Notes: generated by a model from the letters alone, not told the origin. A stretch of DNA of 64,000 bases from Sipunculus nudus (GCA_026874595.1 CM049315.1:36100164-36164163), one strand, 5' to 3'; numbered from the stretch's first letter, positions 47,860 to 60,286 are shown. Program-made: numbers and translations.

Positions 47860-50700
47860 TTATTAGGCTAGTTATTTAATAATTTTTGGGAGGCTTTTAT
47901 TGTTTTCTGTTGCCTTGTCAAGCTCCGACCAGCCCTCCCCTGGTCACTGACGGTCATTAAATACAGCTCTACCTGATTTGTAATGGGTCACTGGGGGGCA
48001 GGGGTCATAGGTTTACAGTTATTCTCATATCACCCAACCAAGTGTAATGCAACATTTGTTGTCATTTGAAATGGGTTTTCCTAATTGTAAAGCTGTATCA
48101 GCTCCACTGTACAAATTTGTTTCTATTTCAAGGAGTAATCCCGAAAAAAAGCCATGTTGTAGTAATGTAGCATTTTTACAGAAAATTTCCATTTAAATTA
48201 AAATATAATTAAAACCAGTACCAGTATGCATAATTTGATAATATATGAGTAATAATGTAACATTAATAATATTAAAATTATTATTATTATAATAATTATA
48301 TTATTGTTATTATTATCATTATAATAATAATTATTATTATTATCATTATTATTATTATTTAGAGTTCATAGACGTATCAACTCCTGTTCTATCTCCTTTC
48401 GTCATACCTGACGCGTATACATTCCATGTGTTGGGTGTTGTTGACCCCGTTGTATCGCACGAATTTTCCTCTTCTGTCTGGACGCCGTGGTGTTGTGAAC
48501 CTCTGCAGCCGCACCCGTAATGTTCTTCTGGATCGCCCCCTACTGTTTAGAATGTCGTCCGCTGGATAATCATCTGTTATTTTTGTCACTGGCACGGGAC
48601 TCGCCCTACTGACAATCAACTTATTTTGTTCCTGCCACGGGACTCGCTCTATTGTGGACACCGACTTCAGAACAATTATAACTATTGAGTAAAGTCGCTG
48701 ACACGCTGACTCATTGAAATGAAACCATTATGACGCATTTTACCGCTTTTCACGAGTCCTATAAGAGGACTCGTCACCGCTCTTCAGCGAGGACTCGATT
48801 AAGAACTTTTTACGTTAACTTGTCAACCCCGGGGATACGGAGATTCTTTATTTGTGGGTCGTCGTCCCCCACAAGAAACCATGGACTTTTATTTGTGAAG
48901 AGGAAAGACTTTATTTATTCGCATACCTCCTTGTGTAACTATGGACCAGAAAATCTTCAGTTGAACATTTGGACTTCAGTTAAATATTTATTTAGTTGCA
49001 GCCATTTCGAGAGACTTTGTTTAGTATTCGTTATGTGTTAACTCTTTTATTATTTGTTATTGTAAATATTGTATATATATTAAAAGAGCACCATTCTTGC
49101 ACTTAAACCTATGTTATCCAAATAATTCTGTTTCTAAAATTATGCTTTTTCTTATTTTTGATAACCCATAAGACATTGCAAAATATTTCTAGTATCAAGA
49201 TTTTTCACATCACTTCCACATATTATCTAAGATATCTATATAAGAAAACCCTCTTGAATTATGGGCAATAGATGGTAACTTTTCAGGAGCCTGTTTTTTA
49301 AGTTGTATACTTTGAGTCATTTTTAATTTTGTTGAATACATATCTTAGGAAGAAATATGCTTCACATTTTAAATAATCAGATTTTCTCTACTAATAATCT
49401 TGTAAAGCATGTGACATTTTATGTTTGCTTATTAGATGATGGGCTTACAATTTGTCTTTGATAATGATCACCGGCATGCAAAGGGAATTAAGATTTACAA
49501 AATAATTGGTTTCGTTCTTTGATTTAGTTCAGACATGGACGCTGTTAAGCCAAATGTGACCAACCCTGGCTGACTAATGTGATTACTAACTGATTCATGT
49601 TTCTCTCAGCATATTTGTGGGTTTTCCTCTGCCACTTTTTAAAATTCAAGCATTTTGGTAGCAAAAACTGAAGACATGCCATTTTTATTATGAATTCTGT
49701 GGCAGAGTTTTAAAGTGTGAAAATTCACATTTTATCCTACACACAGTCAAAACATTGGGGGGGGGGGGGTATAATACAATGGGCCATACCCACCTTGTCA
49801 AATCCCTCCCCCCGGGATCTACGCCTATGATTACCAGTTCATGTGGAAGGTTTGAAAGGTTTTGATTCAGCCAGGTATAAATGGTTCTGAAGCCATTTTT
49901 AAAAATAGTCTCCAAAAGGGTTTACAGTCTAAACGTGCAACCAGTCTGATCACGTCCCTCGATTCTTAGAAGAGGAAATCCTAATTGAAAATTGGCAAAA
50001 TATACAGATAAAACAGATAGATGTACCCCCTCACAAAAAAATTAACTTTAATTTGCGCCACAATCGTTATGCAGTATGGAAATGTATTTAATTTACTCGA
50101 TTAATATTTCATAATATAAAATCCCCACATCAATTTAACAATTGAAAAAGTACTCCTGCAATTTTCTCTTCTAAAACATTTTGTAATTACCTGAATATAT
50201 TGGCGATTTAAACGAAACAAAGCAATCTTCGTTATCCGTGGTATTCAGCTACAAAAAGGTCAGTTTAGCAGGTGGCTATGGCAAATGAGAACTTTCCGCC
50301 AATTGTCGTTTCTACTCAAAACGAACCACTTCTAGATGGGAATAATGGGGATGACCGGGACTACTTATGTCAGCTGACAAACTTCAAAATCAATATTACT
50401 TCATCTTAAGGAAACACCTTCTCTTTACATTTCACATGCGCATATACCAAAAAAATATCACTTAGGTTTTTACCACAAATGAAACCATGCTTATATTATT
50501 TGTTGTGAAACAGTTTTTATGTTTTTAGGATTCCTTTGCCCACAAACCCTAACCAACAAAGTCTCAGAGCTATTATTTTGTTGATGCCACTACACGCACA
50601 GCACAGAACACTCCGTGGCAGCGTCGCTACCGCCCGCCAAGGACCAGAGGAGAAGTCGGAGGATCCGGAAGACTAACAGCAACCATATCCACCCGATGCC
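47860..50700. other. Non-coding interval between convergent genes
   Basis: It holds mirror AT triplet repeats at about 48250-48365 and a GC-richer segment at about 48366-49100. In that segment GAGTCC/GGACTC motifs repeat (TCCTATAAGAGGACTCGTC, AGCGAGGACTCG), and a basic minus-strand frame (48661 to 48389) is open. This segment has the feel of an LTR or retroelement remnant, but I found neither matched ends nor a recognisable pol motif. A G run lies at 49759-49769. Confidence 0.4.
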
Positions 50701-50723
50701 GATCGCCTGATTATACATTTGTA

Positions 50724-50729
50724 TTTATT
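50724..50729 (-). terminator. Poly(A) signal of the minus-strand membrane protein gene
   Basis: AATAAA on the minus strand, 29 bases after the TAA stop codon. It would give a very short 3' UTR. Confidence 0.45.
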
Positions 50730-50758
50730 TCTCCGAATAGTAACATAAGTATTTTAAT

Positions 50759-52596
50759 TTACAGATCATTGTTCTGTCCATCTCCTAGGTAGACATTTTT
50801 ATACAAGATGCATTGGATGATGGACAAGATGGAGATAACGTATGGGAGCACGTGAGCTACTGATATACTGAAGGTGAAGTGACAGCCTGCCGGGTCGCGG
50901 GAACTCTCACAGTGACGGTTCTCTTCGGAATAAACACTTGACCATCCTGCGTTAAAAATCACAAAAATTAGTTGTAAACACACACGCACACACACACATA
51001 TTAATAGATTTATATACATAAATATAATTAATATGTAAGTAAAAGATGTTAGGCGCTGTTAACAAATGATAAAAAGAAAACCTATGATAACAATCAGGCA
51101 TATATTATTACTTATGGTACCGGTACACTACTGAGGCAGTAACACGTTTTCCGGAACAGAATATACTGCAACGAATACCGGCCTAGGGTCATAAACGGTC
51201 ATTTGATAACATAACATTAAATTCTGAATTTGTACAAATTGAAAAAAAAGTTAATCGAAGATAAATCGAATATTTGGTAATCTTTAATTCATACCTATAG
51301 TAAAACACGCAATGAAAAATATAGAGAAGAAGCCCAGTCTGGCGACCCAAATCCTGCTCGCATCATACACCAAGACACATAACCAAAACATGTTGTTAAC
51401 GCCGGCGGTCAAGAGATAAAGCTTCACCCAAACACCAAACCCGTGCCCATCCTCAAGTATGATACCTGCATTTAGGAAAAGTATAATACATTATATAGTA
51501 TATTACCAATGCCACAATATTTATTCAGGAAACCACAGTAATCATTCATGCCTATATAAATGGGGTGTCAGTCACTGAAGGGAAAATTTTAAATTTTAGA
51601 ACTGCAGAAAATGAATAATTAAAATTGCAGATTTTCCATTTACACCTGCACAAAAAGAGGACAACTGCCCGTTAACATGTAACCTGGTATAAAACAAGGC
51701 AGTGGGTATAGTGATTTCTTACAGTTGCCGGACTTTATACTACATAAAGACCAATGCAATGTATCCCTGGTATCATATGTAGAAAACATGTGAAGCGATT
51801 GCATTGGCATAAAACTTTTGTCCCGCAGAGAATATCGCCCTCTGCGGGCATTTTGAAGAACTGACGAAAACACTAAATTCACATATATAGAAACTATACA
51901 GTATAACTATTGTCGACAATAAAGAAAAGGAAATATCTGTCTATCCATCTCTCTGATTATTATTATTATTATTATTATTATTACTCGGTTAGGTTATGTG
52001 TTTCGAAGCTTGGGTACTACTTATCAATGGCTCGTCTGTCAGGAAATCTGGATCACCTTAATAGGCCCTCTATTTTTAAACCGAAAGGCTATAGCACTGT
52101 CAGACGGGATGAGAGCCGAGACCATTCGTTAGTATTAGAGGCTACCAGACTTTTTGCTGGAGTTAACATGGGCTGTTTGTTGAACTATGGGGAAGGCAAA
52201 TTTAATTTTGGTGGGGATATACATTTGGGCACAGGCGTTCAAAGTAAAATAAAAATATCACTTAAAAAAGAAACAAGGGAGAAACCTCATTGAACTGACA
52301 AAGAACGCTTACTCACCGATAAGGCATATGATGAAAGGACTGGTGAGCGATAAAATCAGCACGGACTCTGCTACCCAGTCTGCTGTAATATAGATGCTGA
52401 TTGTTGTCCGCCATGTTACGGCAGGGGATAAGTATACAGTACAACACAATTCCGTCAGAATGGTACTTATTGTAATAAGTTTAAGATATGTATTTGTATG
52501 AATGACAACAAAAGGTCTATACATGTAACTGGTGGTAAAAATGCTGTAATGTCCAAGGTGTGCAAGTGGTGTTTTGATGAATTTAGGTCTTCTCAT
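50759..52596 (-). CDS. Unrecognised four-pass membrane protein, 5' end uncertain
   Basis: Three minus-strand exons join in phase: 52596 (uncertain) to 52317, 51465 to 51295, and 50946 to 50759. Donors are GTGAGT and GTATGA; acceptors are AATGCAG and AACGCAG; both introns (851 and 348 bp) are phase 1. From ATG 52596 the product is 212 residues. Hydrophobic segments lie at about 74-97, 105-127, 132-152 and 174-199. Between the third and fourth is a polar loop with C163 and C172 that could pair on the luminal or extracellular side. The tail is short and polar (GDGQNNDL). The first exon could instead begin at 52382 after a TTACAG acceptor, with more exons upstream, since ATG 52596 has a poor context. 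The tetraspan layout with one Cys-bearing loop occurs in several families. I do not recognise this one. It points tail-to-tail at the GM2A-like gene. Confidence 0.65.
51954..51984. repeat. (ATT)n microsatellite
   Basis: A triplet run inside the larger intron of the membrane protein gene. The plus-strand tyrosine-rich frame over it is an artefact. Confidence 0.95.
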
Positions 52597-52599
52597 TCA

Positions 52600-54410
52600 A
52601 AACCTTGAAACATGCGATTTTTTTGCAGTTTTATTATTAAAAATGGGATGTTTAAGAGAAAGACGTATATTTCTAATCAATCTATTGCATGATCGAGTGA
52701 ATAAATTGACCCCCCCCCCCCCCCCTCCTTCGTCTACCGACTGCTGTTATTTTACTCAACAGACTTCTGAATATTATGCCCAAATAATTTGCCAAGTATA
52801 TCCTTTAAGACACTTGTTAACATAATCGTATATGTTTTATCAAACCTGGAAGGAAACCTTGGCATAAGCCAAATTGCATGTCCAGTATTATAAAGCGGCT
52901 CACTGCACTGCGTACCCATGAACGTTATTCATTAAAGCAGGATTTATAAAATAATACCGTGTACTCTGGAGGCATTGAATGGCTAGGTGAAAATTCTTTA
53001 TGGTTTGGTTGATACTTTGGGATATGGGTAAAATATCTTTGCATTAAAAATACATCTTATAGCATTAAATAAAAGCAGTTGAAACGTAAATATTTGAGCC
53101 TAATATATTTATTATTGTGCCGAATAAAAATTAGGTCACTTAGATACACTTATTAAAAAATCATACAACTCACACATATGCAATTGCGTGCGTATAATTT
53201 GTCGGGGATGTATCGAGAAAAATAAGATTTATCCTAAAATTTTCTAATGACAGAACACCCATGTTTAAGGTTTTTGCAGTCTAATTTTTTCAGTGAAGGT
53301 CTATTGTTCATTTTATGTCTATAACCGTCCTTTTCTGACAAGTAGTAACTGGTTTCTGTCATTCACGGCGCTTTGAAATAAGTAACGATTGACGGCAAGT
53401 AAACTGTGCAGCCGGTATCAAAAGTGTTTAAATTACATGTATTTATAACACATTTTCCTTTTAGTTTCAACATTATTGTAATTAAATAAGAAAGCCAATC
53501 ATGCAGTCTAAATAAAAGCAAGGAATAACTATATTTGATATTTCATATTATGACCATCATAACAAGTTGAATACTTAATGAATAATCATAATATATTAAA
53601 GAATCATATGCCAATCCCTCTGACACTTAATGATTATTTGAAAGGAAAAGCTATATTTGATATTTACTATTTTGAGAATCACAATCATGCAGCTGAATGA
53701 TTAATAAATATTTATAGTTAATATAAGAAGATGGGAGACCTTGGTGTTTGACGTTTAAATTCCTGAGACCAAGTGCAGAAATATTACAAGCACTTCCACG
53801 TATATATGTACATAAATAGTATATGATGTGTCAATATTGACACGAATAAATAAGTATATAGAAACATATTTCTAAGAATAGCACATATAGATGGAGATCA
53901 ATAGGTCGAGATCCGTCATTCCCAATAGATAAAATATTGTGGATCTCTATGAATGAATCACATACATTGAACATGGATAAATTTAAAGGATATTTGAGGT
54001 ACCAGAAAATTGAATGTGGAGGTAGAGAAGGAAATTTGTTTAAATGGATATCACTTTGGGAATGCATTTTACATTTAAAACAAAAGTAAATAAGACCAGT
54101 AAATAATCGATGATCTGGATCCAAAAGTTAACGAAAATGAAATACACTAGTAGTAGATTACAGTATAAAGGGACTTAGTCATTCTAACTGATAAATATAG
54201 AATATGGATATGTTTTCTTTACCTTTCTATGTATATGTGTAATATGTGTATGACTGTAGTGTTGAATTTTTATTTTCATAAATGGTCTTACTTGTTAATG
54301 TCATATCATATATGTACTGTATTAATAGAAAGATATTGAAGATCTTCTTACAAGCTAAACTGACCTTACCTATTGAATGTCGCTTTTTTGACGTATTGTT
54401 TTCGGTGTCA
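52600..54410. other. Non-coding interval
   Basis: AT-rich with a C run at 52711-52725. No exon with paired splice sites and coding character was found, although it lies upstream of the minus-strand membrane protein gene and could be its intron. Confidence 0.4.
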
Positions 54411-54422
54411 TTTTTAGAGTCC

Positions 54423-54748
54423 TCTGTAAATAAGGAAATCGATGAATTAATTTCCAATCTGGCTCTCTCATATTCTAACCTAGCTGTTTGACAATTACTC
54501 TTTTACAAAGATTCCAATCGACATTTTTGTGAAAAAAAGTCACAAGTCAAGTTCCATCTCGTTATAATTTGCTTACAGGTGGTTCTCTGTAAATATGGAA
54601 ATCGATTAATTCATTTCCATCTGGCTCTCTCATTTTCTAACCTAGCTGTTTTACAATTACACTTTTACAAAGATTCCAACATTTTTGTGAAAAAAAGTCA
54701 CAAGTCAAGTTCCATCTCGTTATAATTTGCATACAGATGGTTCTCAAT
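54423..54748. repeat. Tandem duplication, unit about 163 bp
   Basis: TCTGTAAATATGGAAATCGA and TGGCTCTCTCAT through AAGTTCCATCTCGTTATAAT occur twice, 163 bp apart, with few differences and one 4-base deletion. This is a recent two-copy duplication. Confidence 0.9.
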
Positions 54749-54749
54749 G

Positions 54750-55531
54750 CCAGTCCCAAGTCAACAATTGAAAATGAGCACCTAATTTTGTGAATCAGAC
54801 TGGCAAAGCCCCGCGAAGTGAACAAAATGTTTGAAATATGTATCAGCTAGGAGTCATCTTATAGGATTTCTCCCACCGGTGAAATAAAACAACCCAGATA
54901 TTTAATTTTATATCAACAAAATGTCAGAAAGATCTGTCAAAATTTGAAATATATGTGATTATCAAGCCGAAACATACAATACTGTCAGTCCTTGAGCTAA
55001 ACGTGATATTTAATTAAACGCAACTAAATGACCTACCCATTTGATGCGAATCTTTCGTGAATCTATACCATGCACCTAAGGCTAGACAGCGGCTACTTCA
55101 ACTTAGGCATACTGGGGACTTGGTTACTACTGAATGACTGATGCCAAGAAGGCCTATCACGACTTACAGCGGCCATTTATATAATAACCCTATAGGCCCA
55201 CTGCAATGTAGACGCTCTACTGGAGAGAGTGTAAACCAGCAACATTTCTCATCGAATGACAGCAAATTAGATGATGGGGGAGGATGATAACATATTTAAA
55301 AAAAACACTAGACCAATTTGTGAACCTGTCAAAAGTTTCACCTCAGGAACCTAAATTTGCGTAATACAAACACATTTGTTGCCATAGGACTTAATGAGAA
55401 AAGATAGTGTAAAATGCACAAGGGGAGCCATACAATAAATCCGCAAATAACCTGGTATGAAGACAAAAAAAAGATGATAGATATACTAGTAATCTATCTC
55501 CGCAGATGTTATTATGTCAATATAAGGAATT

Positions 55532-55572
<41 letters not shown>

Positions 55573-56170
55573 TCGACACGCTCTTTTCAAACGGTAGATT
55601 TGTTTTAGGTTCCTAAGGTGTTACTCTTGCTTGTCAAGTTCACAGCCTAGTCTACACAGCGTATATAGTATATAACGGGTATACAGCTGAAACGAAACAG
55701 ATTTCGACACATATCGTCCTCCACATATGAAGGAGCACATTGTCATTTTTTTTTTCGCTAGGATTGCTCCTGGCAGCTTTGCTGCAGCCATAGTATCCCA
55801 GCCCAGAGAAACAACCATAGGGTTTAGCAGAAAACCTTGCAGTCTCGCAACTGATTGGTGTTACCCCAATCTCAAAACGTTAATTTATCTGTCTTAAGGT
55901 AGATTAATATAGATAAAGATACAGGCCTACAGCTACGTCACCGTTTGAACTGGATCTACAGCTTGTGTGAACCATGCATTCAAGAACCTCAGCGTGGTTC
56001 TCAGGGGAAGGAAACTCAGTCATAGTCGCTGAATCTGGCATTCTCCGACAGCCAGAACTATAAACATAAAGAAAAAACTTTTATAATTCATGTTCAAAGT
56101 TATATTGCAAACATTAATCTGGTTGTATTGTACCTCTGCAATGGTTTAAAACCCTCATCGACACCTTTTA
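54750..56170. other. Non-coding interval with (TA)n run
   Basis: A TA run lies at 55533-55570. No gene is supported. Confidence 0.45.
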
Positions 56171-56558
56171 AGTTGTGTTTTCTCGGCCCGCGGTATGCGG
56201 TATAAGCGGCATGCGAACAATATTTTTTGCCCGATTTATTTTATATGAAACTATTTACTTTGCCAGCGGAATGCGGGATGCGGTATGAGCCACGCGGTAA
56301 ATTGGAATCCTCCGTGGAGCAGAGTGGCGTCAGATTATCTGCGAGGGGGGAGGTGGGTGACATGCAGGAGTAGGATGGGAATCAAAGTTTGGACAACTTA
56401 TTTTATAAACATATAATGATCACGGGACCTCGGTGCCATGTATTTGACCAACGACTGAAGCATGATTGCATAGGCGGGTGACATCACCAGTCACATAGAT
56501 ACCGAATTCCGTGTTCTGCTACCGCAGTCCGCATGCTGTGCGCCAAGTAAACGCAGCT
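56171..56558. repeat. Left GC-rich inverted arm (GCGGTATGCGG family)
   Basis: It starts AGTTGTGTTTTCTCGGCCCG and ends with the inverse of AGCTGCGTTTACTTGGCGCA. It is rich in GCGGTATGCGG, GCGGCATGC and CCAGCGGAATGCGG words. Same family as 59025-59728. Confidence 0.6.
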
Positions 56559-57624
56559 TTTACCTGCCCAGTCAACACATGATATCATGATATATCACTG
56601 TGACCTCACTTCTCCCTCATACTAATGATGAACAAATACGTGAAACCTCCCTGACATCACTGCGACCTCTCGTGAATGATACTAAAAAAACGAGAGATCA
56701 TCAGTACGTCAAGGTGACCTCACAGGCATTTGTGATGCATGCAGAATATGTTTTTGTGACTACGCAATTGCGTAAGTCAGGTACACTTGGCAGACCAAGT
56801 ACAGCGTCTCCAGCAAACAGCTTTCTACAAGTCTTCTCGTTCTGGGAAGTTTTTGGTCCATAGTCAAGTTCGTTTTTTCAGTCAACAATGGTAAGCATTA
56901 ACGTCGACTTTGAGCAGTTATAGCTGAAAATTGCTGGAATGCTATAAGTATTATGAGCTATAATATGTGAAGGATATTGAGCAGTCTAAATAGGTATAGG
57001 CTAGTGAATGATTTATAGCCCAGTCCACATGCAGTCCTAAGGAAAGTGGATTAAACAGCCCGTTAAAGTCACATAGCGAGTTTTTAGGTAAATGTGTAGT
57101 CTATCCTACTCATGGGTTTTTTCTTCTTCCAGGCTTCCTTTCACTATTAAACTTATATTATCTATAAAAAATATGTTATTTTATCTAAAATGATTTAATT
57201 TAACTATAATCAAACTGATTTTTATATTTATTTTATGGGAACACAACATATAATCTATGTATATATCAATTTTATGGTATAAAATTGTTACACAGTGATG
57301 TGATAGACATTATTAATGTTATGCATACCCACAGGGATATGTTTATTCTGATGACTCACTTGAAGACAGTATAATTTCTTCGTTTATTTAGCTGATATCT
57401 GATCACTGAAGTTTTAACAAATGAGCTTGAGGGAACATTATTCCTTTGCTCTTCAAGTTCCTGAACAACTTAACCCTTTGTTACACATTTTTTTGTAATA
57501 GCCTACAATCTTAGCCTGTTTTTATTGTCATTGTCTTTGTTTTATTTAGAAAAAAAATAAAAAAATATATTCTGTTTTGTACTTCCTGAAAGCTAGCGAA
57601 GCCTACAGCTGTAGCGGTGACATT

Positions 57625-58737
57625 GCCTATTCCTCCTCCACCACCATCTCAGAATTCTTGGACTATGCTGTCTCCACTGCCAGCCCAGAGTTCTTTGAGC
57701 TTGATGTCTTCGCCTCCCGCCCAGAATTATCTGAGCATGCCGTCCCTGCCTCCAGCCCAGACTTTGAGCATGCTGTCTCCGCCTCCATCCCAGACTTCGA
57801 GCATGCTGTAGTTGATTCGAACCAAGACTTCGAGCATGCCGTCTCCGCCTCCAGCCCAGACTTCTCAGCATGCCGTCTCCGCCTCCAGCCCAGACTTCGA
57901 GCATGCTGTCGCCGTTTCGAGTCCAGACTTAGAGCATGCTGTCTCCCCCTCCAACAGAGGCTTCGAGCATGCTGTTTCCGCCTCCAGCCAAGACTTCGAG
58001 CATGCTGTCGCCGTTTCGAGTCCAGACTTTGAACATGCTGTCTCCGCCTCCAGCCTAGACTTCGAGTATGCTGTTGCCGTTTCGAGTCCAGATTTTGAGC
58101 ATGCTGTTTCCGCTTCCAGCCCAGACTTTTCCGAGCATGCTGTCTCCATCTCCAGCCCAGCCTTTGAGCATGCTGTCTCCACCTCCAGCCCAGCCTTTGA
58201 GCATGCTATCCCCGTTTCGAGCACAGCCTTCGAGCATGCTGTCTCCGCCTCCAGCCCAGACTTTGAGCATGCTGTCCCCGCTTCGAGCCCAGACTTCGAG
58301 CATGTTGTCTCCGCCTCAAGCCCAGACTTCGAGCATGCTGTCTCCACCCTGATCTCAGACTTCGAGCATGATGTCTCCGACTCAAGCCCAGACTTCGAGC
58401 ATGCTGTCGCCGTTTCCAGCCGAGACTTTGAGCATGCTGTCTCCGCCTCCTGCCCAGACTTCTCTGAGCATGCTGTGTCCATCTCTTGTCCGGACTTCGA
58501 GCATGCTGTCTCCAATCTGAGCCCAGACTTCCACATGCAGTCTCCGACTCAAGCCCAGACTTCGAACATGCTGTCGCCGTTTCGAGCCCAGACTTTGAGC
58601 ATGCCGTCTCCGCCTCCTGCCCAGACTTCTCTGAGCATGCTGTCTCCACCTCAAGTCCAGACGTCGAACCTGTTTTCTCCGCCTCAAGTCCAGACTTCAG
58701 GGCATGCTGTCTCCGCCTCCAGCTCAGACTTCTCTGA
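57625..58737. repeat. 33-bp minisatellite, about 33 copies
   Basis: The unit GAGCATGCTGTCTCCGCCTC plus AGCCCAGACTTC repeats with 33- and 36-bp spacing and stands out by its high GC. The period keeps both strands open for long stretches: a plus frame repeating an FEHAVSASSPD motif and a minus frame of 223 codons repeating SKSGLEAETAC. The plus frame has no ATG and is broken by single-base shifts near 57865, 58530 and 58690. The minus frame starts at a genuine ATG (58536) but is wholly repeat. I see no signal peptide, splice sites or domain, so I call it DNA repeat rather than gene. Confidence 0.85.
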
Positions 58738-59024
58738 TCATATAGAGACATTTGCCCCAAACTGCTTTAATTAAAACAATAACATTTGTCTAACCTGTAT
58801 GATAAACATGTTTTTTTGAACAAATAAAAGTATTGAAGCATAACATATTCTATATCGGCTATATCATAGTTACATCACAGTGACATCATATATGTGATAT
58901 AACGTGCGAGGTCAGTGTGACATAAATTTGTGGTTACACTTTGAGGTCTTGATGAGATGTAAAATGTAATGTCACTATGATATAATGGTGAGGTGTTGGC
59001 TGGGTAAAACCTCGTCTTCGCCTT

Positions 59025-59728
59025 AGCTGCGATTACCGGGCGCGCGGTATGCGGCATGCAAAATAGATTTTTTTCGCTCTAGTTATTTAATCATAAAATA
59101 AAATAAAAGGTATGGTTTTCAGGCACCGCCCGCGTCAATTTTAAACCCCCGCATCAAAAATGTTTATTTTGATTTTCAATAGAAACTTACCAATTTTGAG
59201 TTCCAGCCGCTCGGACATTTCTTTCAAGAAGATAAATCATACAATTTTGATAAAATTTCCTTTGTTATGTAGTGCCATTTTCTTGTTTAACAATGTTTTT
59301 ACTTGTTTAACAAAATAAATCTTTTATTATCATGCTTTTCCCTTATCATTTGTCATTTTTATCGAAACATATTAAAAGGAAAAATAAAAAAAACACCCGC
59401 ATTGATTAAAAAAAAAGTGCCTGAGAACCAAACCTTATTTTTATTTTGCCTTACCGGGCCAGCGGAATGCGGCATGAGACACGCGGTAAAACGGAATTCT
59501 CAGAGGAGTATTGGATCCACATACCGCGCGCGGTATAGCGCCCATGGGCTCTGGTAACCAAATGCATGAATTACAGCTCTGATGCTGCCAGAACTAGCGG
59601 GATTTGACATTATCGGGCCCAAATGACAGTATTTTACGGCCCGACAAGTAAATGCCCCATGCGATTTTATATCGCATTCCGCTTGCTGCTGCCGCACTTC
59701 ACATGTCGCGCGCCTGGTAAACGCAGCT
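59025..59728. mobile_element. GCGGTATGCGG-family MITE, right arm
   Basis: The left end AGCTGCGATTACCGGGCGCG matches the inverted right end AGCTGCGTTTACCAGGCGCG with two mismatches. It contains GCGGTATGCGGCATGC, CCAGCGGAATGCGGCATGAG and their inverses. No coding capacity. Confidence 0.65.
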
Positions 59729-59744
59729 TTAAGCTGCCGATTGC

Positions 59745-60020
59745 GACAGGAGAACGCGGTTAGCGGAATGCCATATAAAATAATTTGGGGCATTAACTTG
59801 GCGGGCGGTTAAAAAAAATTTGGTCTGAAACCCTTAATAAAGGGGGGGGGGGGGGTTCCGTGTTCCCAAGCGCGGGATGCGGATCTTATTCTCACTTGAG
59901 AATTCCATTTTACCGCACTTCTCATACCGCATACCGCGGGCCCGTTATACAATTTATGATAAAAGAGCGCCAAAAAAAATCTTTTTCGCATACCCCATGC
60001 CCGGTAAACCTAGTTTAATA
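59745..60020. repeat. Further GCGGTATGCGG-family fragment
   Basis: Contains AACGCGGTTAGCGGAATGCC, GCGCGGGATGCGG, CTCATACCGCATACCGCGGG and CCCGGTAAACCTAG. It is a palindromic relative of the adjacent MITE with no clear outer boundary. A G run lies at 59842-59855. Confidence 0.5.
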
Positions 60021-60190
60021 CGCCGTGGTCATTATACAAACTCGGGGATTTGCCTTCAAGTGTTAAAAGGTGGTACTCTGTGATTAGAAATTAGAAAAAT
60101 GCTGTAATATGATATTTAGAGATTAGCCACCGAAGTTTGATAAAAACTGAAAGAGGACCTAAAATAAGTTCCATTAAACGGATGTCTTAC

Positions 60191-60286
60191 CTTGCTACGT
60201 AGAACTACAGCCCGTGATGAAGACAAACAAGCAATTACTATAAGTAACACGTAAGTGTAACACTTGAATGTGGTTACTTGGTGCAT
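60191..60286 (-). CDS. Candidate first exon encoding a signal peptide
   Basis: The minus strand starts ATG at 60286 and runs 32 codons to a strong AAG|GTAAGA donor at phase 0. An in-frame TAA lies 27 bases upstream, so this is the first Met. The peptide begins MHQVTTFKCYTY, then has a hydrophobic core VLLIVIACL and a small-residue end SSSRA, a classical leader with likely cleavage after A26. It could begin a secreted protein or serve as the first membrane segment of a larger gene. No phase-compatible second exon was identified; those of the membrane protein gene (52382 down) need a phase-1 partner. Confidence 0.4.

Noticed and set aside
48389-49041. Basic minus frame (48661 to 48389) and plus frame (48730-49041) that look like the end of a gypsy-type pol plus LTR
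   Set aside because: No recognisable RT, RNase H or integrase motif, no paired terminal repeats and no target duplication; only a vague compositional resemblance.
54370-54423. Minus-strand 54-bp exon-like segment with TTTACAG acceptor and GTAAGG donor, encoding a KKR-containing peptide
   Set aside because: It lies at the edge of a tandem duplication, has no compatible partner exon and no leader; chance splice motifs are likely.
55037-55092. Possible middle exon linking the signal-peptide exon at 60191 to the membrane protein gene
   Set aside because: Its phase does not match the phase-0 donor upstream, and its acceptor lacks a pyrimidine tract.
57577-58774. Plus-strand open frames of 151 and 320 codons over the minisatellite
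   Set aside because: Both begin at TTG, not ATG, and the reading shifts frame at least three times along the array.
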